Part shown: one piece after another, positions 1-5,800 of the stretch
Position numbering within the stretch: the stretch's first letter is position 1
How the letters are laid out: each line of letters begins with the position of its first letter
Origin: an uncultured Geobacteraceae bacterium
GTDB lineage: Bacteria > Desulfobacterota > Desulfuromonadia > Geobacterales > Pseudopelobacteraceae
Assembly (NCBI GenBank): GCA_903879825.1
Contig: CAIRND010000460.1
Location: forward strand, 1 to 6,287
DNA length: 6,287 bases
Direction of reading: 5' to 3'
Notes under the pieces: generated by a model
Seen by the model: the letters and a program-made list of their open reading frames with translations, nothing else
Databases searched by the model: none
Told to the model about the DNA's origin: nothing
Position numbers and translations under genes: made by a program

Positions 1-34
1 AATCAGCAGAAGTGAGGGGACGATGCGAAGAGTT

Positions 35-75
35 TTGTACCACCGCGCCCCCCTCGGGAAAGCACGGTGGTACAA
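35..75 (-). terminator. Hairpin downstream of the lipoprotein gene (probable transcript end)
   Basis: The arms TTGTACCACCG (35-45) and CGGTGGTACAA (65-75) are perfect 11-base complements separated by a 19-base loop, and two further G-C pairs are possible inside it. It begins 11 bases beyond the TAA. On the gene's strand it is followed by AAAACT rather than a T-run. It may therefore be a U-poor hairpin terminator or a 3'-end stabiliser, or one unit of a dispersed palindromic repeat. Bases 1-34 to its left show no gene or motif that I can support. Confidence 0.55.
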
Positions 76-86
76 TGTGAAAAGCC

Positions 87-467
87 TTAGAGAGTCTTCA
101 GGCTGGCTGTATAGGTAAATGTTTTTCCCGTTGATCCTGCGACATCTTTCGTAACCGTAAAACTATAGGTAACAGTTACGGTACTGCCGCTGGTAGGGGT
201 GGCAACGAGATAGAATACCTTCTGACTTCCCGTTGATATGGTTCCGTTACTCAAGTTTCGAAACGAAGGTGTCACCGCGCTTGAACTGGAAGTAACGGTG
301 AGATTGCTGACCGTGTAATTTGCACCAATAGCTGCAAGCTTAAATGTTGCAAGTGTCGCACTTCCCGAGGTCACAATCGGAGTGGAAACTACCGCCTGAC
401 TGTAAGGCAGTGCCAGAATATCATCGCCGTAATACGCCACTCGGGATAATTCGATATACGGATCACT
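87..467 (-). other. Unrecognised C-terminal domain of the PKD lipoprotein
   Basis: About 126 residues follow the last PKD repeat, starting near DPYIELSRVAYYGDD. The segment alternates hydrophobic and Ser/Thr residues, with beta strands likely around ATFKLAAIGANYTVSNLTV, KVFYLVATPTSG, TVTVTYSFTV and KTFTYTASL. It has no Cys, no sorting signal such as PEP-CTERM or LPXTG, and no transmembrane helix. Its place at the far end of the rod from the lipid anchor makes it the best candidate for the binding tip. That is inferred from position only. Confidence 0.5.
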
Positions 468-1997
468 GGCTGTAATTGTGACAGTGGCGGGCAGACTGTT
501 TACCGTTCCATCACTGACCACGAGAGTGACACTATAGACTCCGGCTTTGTCTGCGGTAAACGTTGGCTTAATGGCTGCGACATTTGAAATGATTGCGACA
601 CTGCCAACGGGACGGGATGCCATAGCCCACGTGTAGGAGGTCAAAGGATCTCCATCAACATCATCACTGCGGCTGCCATCAAGTGCGACAACAGCACCGG
701 TAATCACCGTTCTTGTTGCTGTTCCTGCATTTGCAAACGGAATTACCGTGCTGGTTGCGGCAGAGGTTATGACAACGGTAACCGCTTCACTATCCACTTT
801 GCCGTCATTAACGACCAGATCAACGGAGTAAACACCGGCTACGTCTGGTACAAAAATTGGTTTCGTTGCCGTTGCACTTGAAAGTGCGGCATGACTTCCG
901 GCGGGGCCGGCAAGTGACCAGTGATAGGTCAGCGTGTCGCCATTGGCATCGCTGCTGCTTGTGCCATCAAGCTGTACCGTTACACCGGTAATAACACTGC
1001 GATTGAAACCGGCAAACGCCACAGGTGTGACATTGGCAACAACGTTTATGGTAACAACCGCAGCCGTGCTGTTTTCCTTGCCGTCGCTGACAAGCAGATT
1101 GAGCACATAGGCACCGACAGTCGTGGCGGTAAACGTCGGCATGGCAATCGTTGCACTTGACAGAGTCGGCATCGTTCCATCCGGGGTGGAGGTGAAGGAC
1201 CAGCTATAGGTCAGTGTGTCAGTAATATTTGCATCACTGCTTTTGCTGCCGTCAAGGGAGACGATTTTGCCGACGGCGACCGTCTGTGTTATTCCGGCAT
1301 TCGCCACGGGAGCTGCATTATTATCTTCCGTTGAGGCGGTTATTTTAACGGTGGAAACAGTGCTCCGTACCTTGCCGTCACTGACGATCAGGTTCACGTA
1401 ATAGTCGCCTGACATATCAGGGGTAAACGTGGGGTACACGCCAGTGGCGTTTGTCAGCGTCGCTGCGCTTCCTGACGGAAGTTGATAAAAAGTCCAGCTA
1501 TAGGTCAAAAGATCTCCATTGGAGTCACTGCTTTTTCTTCCATCAAGAGTCACCACGGCGCCGGTAAGGACGATTTGAGCTGCGCCGGCATTCGCCACGG
1601 GAAAGGCATTTTCAGTAGAGTCGGTTACCGTCACCGTAATAGTATCTTCGGCGGTTTTTGATGTTGAATCAGTGATTTTCAGCTTGAGAGTATACTGGCC
1701 AGGCATGTCCGGTGTAAAAGTCGGATTTACATCTGTCGGGCGATCCAACACGACAGAGCTCAGGTATGGTGTTGCGACCAGGCTCCATGCATAGGTAATC
1801 AGGTTGCCGTCAGCTCCGGTACTCTGTTCACCATTTAATGCGACGACATCTCCGGATACAACAGATTGCGCCGGACCGGCCACTGCTGCAGTTGATTTAT
1901 TGTTCGGCGCATTTCCGCCGCCTCCGCCGCAACCACTCAAAGCGAATACCATGGCAGCACAGAGTGTAATTATAATGCTGATTTTATTTCTGTTCAT
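87..1997 (-). CDS. Surface lipoprotein with five PKD-like repeats and a C-terminal beta-rich domain
   Basis: 636 residues, ATG at 1997 and TAA at 87-89. Residues 1-22 form a lipoprotein signal: basic start (NRNK), hydrophobic core, lipobox LSGC with Cys23 as the lipidated residue, then five glycines. There is no Asp at +2, so retention at the inner membrane is not indicated and outer-membrane sorting is plausible. Five tandem immunoglobulin-like repeats follow (about 36-126, 132-221, 228-320, 324-412, 419-510). Each shows PVANAG-type entry, V-x-L-D-G-x-x-S-x-D, LTYxW, PTFTxDxxGxYxxxLxVSDG and a closing TVTIT strand. This is the PKD/REJ pattern, of the kind seen in K319L-like domains. The last 126 residues (511-636) are Ser/Thr-rich and beta-rich, and I do not recognise them. 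The mature protein has no Cys apart from Cys23 and no enzymatic motif. Role is probably a stalk, adhesin or scaffold at the cell surface. It starts 96 bases after the oxidase stop on the same strand, so the two may be co-expressed. Confidence 0.9.
   Translation of the reverse strand: MNRNKISIIITLCAAMVFALSGCGGGGGNAPNNKSTAAVAGPAQSVVSGDVVALNGEQSTGADGNLITYAWSLVATPYLSSVVLDRPTDVNPTFTPDMPGQYTLKLKITDSTSKTAEDTITVTVTDSTENAFPVANAGAAQIVLTGAVVTLDGRKSSDSNGDLLTYSWTFYQLPSGSAATLTNATGVYPTFTPDMSGDYYVNLIVSDGKVRSTVSTVKITASTEDNNAAPVANAGITQTVAVGKIVSLDGSKSSDANITDTLTYSWSFTSTPDGTMPTLSSATIAMPTFTATTVGAYVLNLLVSDGKENSTAAVVTINVVANVTPVAFAGFNRSVITGVTVQLDGTSSSDANGDTLTYHWSLAGPAGSHAALSSATATKPIFVPDVAGVYSVDLVVNDGKVDSEAVTVVITSAATSTVIPFANAGTATRTVITGAVVALDGSRSDDVDGDPLTSYTWAMASRPVGSVAIISNVAAIKPTFTADKAGVYSVTLVVSDGTVNSLPATVTITASDPYIELSRVAYYGDDILALPYSQAVVSTPIVTSGSATLATFKLAAIGANYTVSNLTVTSSSSAVTPSFRNLSNGTISTGSQKVFYLVATPTSGSTVTVTYSFTVTKDVAGSTGKTFTYTASLKTL
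468..1892 (-). repeat. Five tandem PKD-like domain repeats encoded in the lipoprotein gene
   Basis: The repeat unit is about 90-96 residues. Recurrent landmarks are LDG.[KRST]S.D (LNGEQSTGAD in the divergent first copy), LTY.W, and a P.F..D..G.Y strand. Acidic loop residues vary between copies: S-S-D-S-N-G-D in repeat 2, SSDANITD in repeat 3, SSDANGD in repeat 4 and SDDVDGD in repeat 5. Repeat 1 is the most divergent, which is common for the membrane-proximal copy. Such arrays form extended rods. The copies differ enough that the array looks old rather than recently amplified. Confidence 0.85.
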
Positions 1998-2004
1998 TCT
2001 CGTT

Positions 2005-2010
2005 CCTCCC
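2005..2010 (-). promoter_or_regulatory. Ribosome binding site of the PKD lipoprotein gene
   Basis: On the minus strand GGGAGG (2010 to 2005) lies 7 bases before the ATG at 1997-1995. This is a strong Shine-Dalgarno match at ideal spacing. It fixes the start, together with the signal peptide that follows. I found no convincing -35/-10 pair in the short gap upstream, so transcription from the oxidase promoter is possible. Confidence 0.85.
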
Positions 2011-2039
2011 GTTCAGATATTTCGGTTACGTATGGTTGT

Positions 2040-2077
2040 GGACTGTGGCCATTGTGTAATATCAATAGCCACAGTCC
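2040..2077 (-). terminator. Intergenic hairpin between oxidase and lipoprotein genes (terminator, attenuator or processing site)
   Basis: The arms GGACTGTGGC (2040-2049) and GCCACAGTCC (2068-2077) are perfect 10-base complements. After one mismatch, a further 4 pairs (ATTG 2051-2054 with CAAT 2063-2066) leave an 8-base loop. It begins 17 bases past the oxidase stop. No T-run follows it on either strand, so it is not a textbook intrinsic terminator. It could stabilise the upstream message, act as a partial terminator, or be a protein-binding site. A palindrome CCGTTAACGG (2076-2085) overlaps the outer end of the right arm. Confidence 0.6.
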
Positions 2078-2093
2078 GTTAACGGTACACTCA

Positions 2094-2888
2094 CTATTTT
2101 CCAACAATCTGCCAGTTAGAAGCCAGGTTCGGTGTAATCGTAATGGCCGCACCGCTGTGAACGATTCCGTTCATGTACCACACCTGGGTGTTGTTGGTAT
2201 TTGTCTGCGGATTTCTCCACAGAATATCCGGCGCGCCATCATTGTTGAAGTCGGTGACTCCCGCAACGACCCACGGCTGAGCCATGGCGGTCATATAGCC
2301 GCTGGCGCTGGCTACGGTGGCATTATTCATGTACCAGACATAGGTGTTGTTTGTGGTTGCAGTGGGGTGTCTCCACAGGATGTCGGGGTTGCCGTCACCA
2401 TTAAAATCGCCAACTCCAGCGACCAGCCAGGGCTGCCCCATGGCGGTTCTGTTCAGCGTAATATAGGCACTGGCCCCGGCGTTCTTAACCGCGCCGTTCA
2501 TGTACCAGATAAACAGATTGTTGGTGGTGGACGTCGGGTGTCGCCAGAGAATATCCACATTGCCGTCTTTGTCGAAATCTGCTACTCCGGCCACAACCCA
2601 CGGCGTGGCCTGTGACGCTATGGTAACTTCCGAAAGCTTGGTAACACCATTCATGTAGTAAATTCTGTTTGCGCCGGTAGTACTGTTACGCCAGAGAAGA
2701 TCTGTTTTACCATCGTGGTTAAAGTCACCGGTGCCGACAATTGCCCAGCCGTTGCCCGCTGGCGGAGCAGGAAGCGCCGCCTCAGTCAGCTTGGTGGTAT
2801 TATTCATGTACCAGACGAGGCTGCTGTTGTTAGTGCTGTTGGTCCAGAGGATATCGGCACTGCCGTCTGCGTTAAAATCTTTGGCCAT
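2094..2888 (-). repeat. Five in-frame FG-GAP/VCBS repeats (C-terminal tail of the oxidase)
   Basis: Five copies each carry D-F-[ND]-x-D-G-x-x-D-[IL]-L-W, starting at visible residues 1137, 1188, 1237, 1294 and 1346, followed by a [VI]-[WY]-Y-M-N strand (WYMNN, YYMNG, WYMNG). The Asp/Asn-rich DxDxDG-like loop is the calcium-binding signature of FG-GAP/VCBS blades. In DNA, the strand encoding YMN (cat gta on the plus strand) recurs at 2172, 2328, 2499, 2652 and 2805, giving periods of 156, 171, 153 and 153 bases, all multiples of three. Copies 4 and 5 in protein order are the most alike. The first copy lacks the W-x-V-x-G strand before DFN, and the protein ends right after one such strand (NWQIVGK). 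This suggests a closed beta-propeller sealed by the C-terminus. Likely role: calcium-stabilised surface attachment or ligand binding. Confidence 0.88.
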
Positions 2889-5800
2889 GCTGAAGTTGGC
2901 GGTATAGGTCGTATTGGCTCTTACCGCAGTCGCGGTAAGAGTCGGCAGCAGGCTGACGGTGGTACCAAGCGAATTTGTCCAGCTGACAAACTGATAAGCC
3001 GTATTTGGCACGGCTGTCACCGCTGTTGCGTTGGCGTTATAGTTGACTGTCTGCGCTGCAGAACCGCTCAGTGTGCCGTGTGCAGCGGCTACAAACAGCA
3101 AAGTGTATTGCTGTATCGGAGCGGTGCAACTTGCTGCCGTTCCGGCATTAAAACCGGTACAGCTCCAGCTCCACGGTCCGCTGCCCGTTACCGGAGTGAC
3201 GTTACCAACGGTACAAAGCCCAATGGTGGGCCTGACGATGAAGGTTGTGCCATTACTTGCCCCGCAGACGCCATTAATCGGTGCGCCATTCATCGTGGTG
3301 ACAATGTTGGATGCCGGTGAAACCCCTGCGGCATTGTAGGCGAATATCCGATAGCGCAGGTACGGATCTGTTCCGACGATTGCAGCGGTATCAGTAAAAT
3401 CTGTGGCATTGGCAAGAGCGGTGCCGATCTGGCTGAAGTTGGTACAGGTCCGACCGGCGCAGCGCTCGATACGGAAACCGATTTCGTTCTTTATGTTGCC
3501 AAGAGTGGTTGGCGCTGACAGTGGTGTCGGGTCATTCCAGGTTACAGTGACGTTTCCTGTAAATGCGGTGGATGTCGTCTGGACAGGTGCATCAGGCTTA
3601 TTGTTGATAACGGTCAAGACGATGGGGCGCATCATGTCCATCTCTTCATGGCTCAAGATATGGCAATGCCAGACGTACTCCCAGCCGAAATCGAAGAGAA
3701 TGTTAGTGACACCGGCTGCAAATGGTGACGGCGCAACATACGCCTGACCGGTGACCGGATCGATGCTGGTGAAACCCATAGTTGAACCGATCGGGATAGC
3801 CGGATTGAGCGGGCGCAGGCTGTTGGTGATACCGAACGGAAGATCGGGAGCGCGCGGCCGTACCGCGACGATGGTGTCTTCCAGCGGACTGATTTTCACC
3901 ACCTCTTTCCAGCCAAGTTCATTTGGTTCCGGCATCAGGATTTGACCATCCCAGCCGACCCGGTTGATCACCTGCACGTCAAAAATATGGAAATGAATCG
4001 GATGGGTATCAACACCGTTGTGCGATATTTTCCAGATTTCGGTGCCATCGGTGCGCTTGTTGAAGCCGGTAACAGGATCAGGAACGACGGTGATATTTGT
4101 CGAAGTGGAATTGTTAACGTATTCGCTTGGAATATCGGTAAAGCCATAATTAACCATGGTCGCCGTCAATGTGGTCGGATTAGGTATCTGCATACCGAGG
4201 TTACCACTCATACGGCCGTAAATCGGGTCAAAAGAGGCGCCCATTTCATCGTGCAGCGCTTTCGGTTCTGTCGCAACAACCACCGGTGCACCGGCCAGCG
4301 TTACAAACTGAAGCGACTGGTCGTTAATCTGCGCGATGCCTTCCCATGGAAAGTTCGGCGGAAAATAAGAATTGGGATAGGCCGTTGCATAAGCAGCCTG
4401 ACCGACAATGATCGGTTCCTGTGCGCGCTCGAAAAGAGTCTTTGCCGGAGCCGGGTTTACCGCAGTAACGGGTGCTGCTGCCGTAAACTCATTTTCGAGA
4501 TTAGCCTGACTGAAGTCATAGGCAGGGTCAGCGCCAGCCGTTGGCCGGACAATAATCTGCATGACCGTGCGGGTATTCGGGGCATAACCCACCTCAGGCC
4601 CGTGGCCGCCATCAAACACACCGGTAATCGCATTAAAGGTGCCACCTGCACCGAAACCACCGGTATCACGGTTATCCGGCGCGCCGGTGTAATAATCATA
4701 GCCGCCAACTCCCGCAGGCCAAGCCGCGGGTGCATCGTTGTACAGGATCAGGGTTTTTCCGGCAAAAGCACTGAAATCAACGATCACGTCTGCCCGTTCA
4801 GCAGGGCCGAGTGCCAGCCCCATTTTATCCACATTGCCGACCCAAAAAGCGGTCGGATCGGTAATATAGGTAATCGGCTGATGTTCAATAAGTACCGGTT
4901 TTGGTAAAAAACCACTCTCGGTGCCGATCTGCAAAAACTTGGGGCCCCTGAATGCCGGGTCAGGCACACCACCTTCACGGCCGTCAATGGGCCATAATGC
5001 AGGCCAATTGCCAAGTGTGGCAAGGTTGGCTGATGCCGACAGCATTCTTACTTCGGTCTGATTGGAACGATCACCGGCAAGCAACCGGAGATCCGGGCTG
5101 AGCAGTTGCGCATCAATTCCAGCGGGACTGGGACCCTTTGTGCCATCAGGCAGTGTCATATTCAGGCCGTCATCTGCCTCATAGAATGACAGGTTGAAAA
5201 AGCGGTCGTTGGCGGCATTCAGAACCCGGAAGCGATAGGCACGCGGATCAACAGTAAGGGAGGGAAAGACAGTACCGTTAACAACGGCGCTGTCCTGAAA
5301 CGCTTCCATTCCCATTGATGTATTGGGAGTACCGGGAATCTGAAGCGGTTGACCAGGTGTGGTGCAATTCGCATACACCGCTTTAAAAGGACTGCTGCAA
5401 TCTGCGTCATAATAGGGGTTAGCTACCGGCCCTTTTTCAATAATGGTGGCCGGATAAAACCAGGGGCCATACATCCAGCGACCAAAAGGATTAACACCCC
5501 CCTTCCCTGCGGTGGAAGTTTGAGCCGGCAGGTAAACATGCGGCAGCCACAGGTCACCCTCCTCCACGGTCCGAACGCCATTAACCATTGTACCGCTGCC
5601 CCAGTTCCACAGCGGATCATATTTACGAATTTCGGAGGCGTTCACATAGGTTTTGTCCTGAATGATCAGTGGAATCTGATCGGCGGGAATGATACCGCGA
5701 GCGATAAGATCCTGCTCATACTTGTCCTGGATAACGTAGCCGGCTGCTTCGCCGACATACACATTGAGCCGCGTAATACCGAAGGCATGGTCGTGATAGA

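Noticed and set aside
87..1997. PKD protein as a protease, chitinase or other enzyme with accessory PKD domains
   Set aside because: The whole mature chain is accounted for by five repeats and a small beta-rich C-terminal domain. No catalytic motif is present.
1998..2093. Sigma-54 or sigma-70 promoter in the intergenic gap
   Set aside because: TGGC on the minus strand near 2073-2067 is not followed by TTGC at the right distance, and the TTGATA-like hexamer has no -10 partner at 16-18 bases.
2172..2813. Regular DNA repeats with a 153-171 base period, considered as a CRISPR or satellite array
   Set aside because: The spacing is always a multiple of three, the similarity follows the protein repeats, and copies differ at synonymous positions. 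They are coding FG-GAP repeats.
4457..5620. Alternative minus-strand open frames inside the oxidase gene
   Set aside because: They overlap the oxidase frame completely, have no domain pattern or ribosome binding site that I can see, and are Arg/Pro-rich as out-of-frame translations often are.
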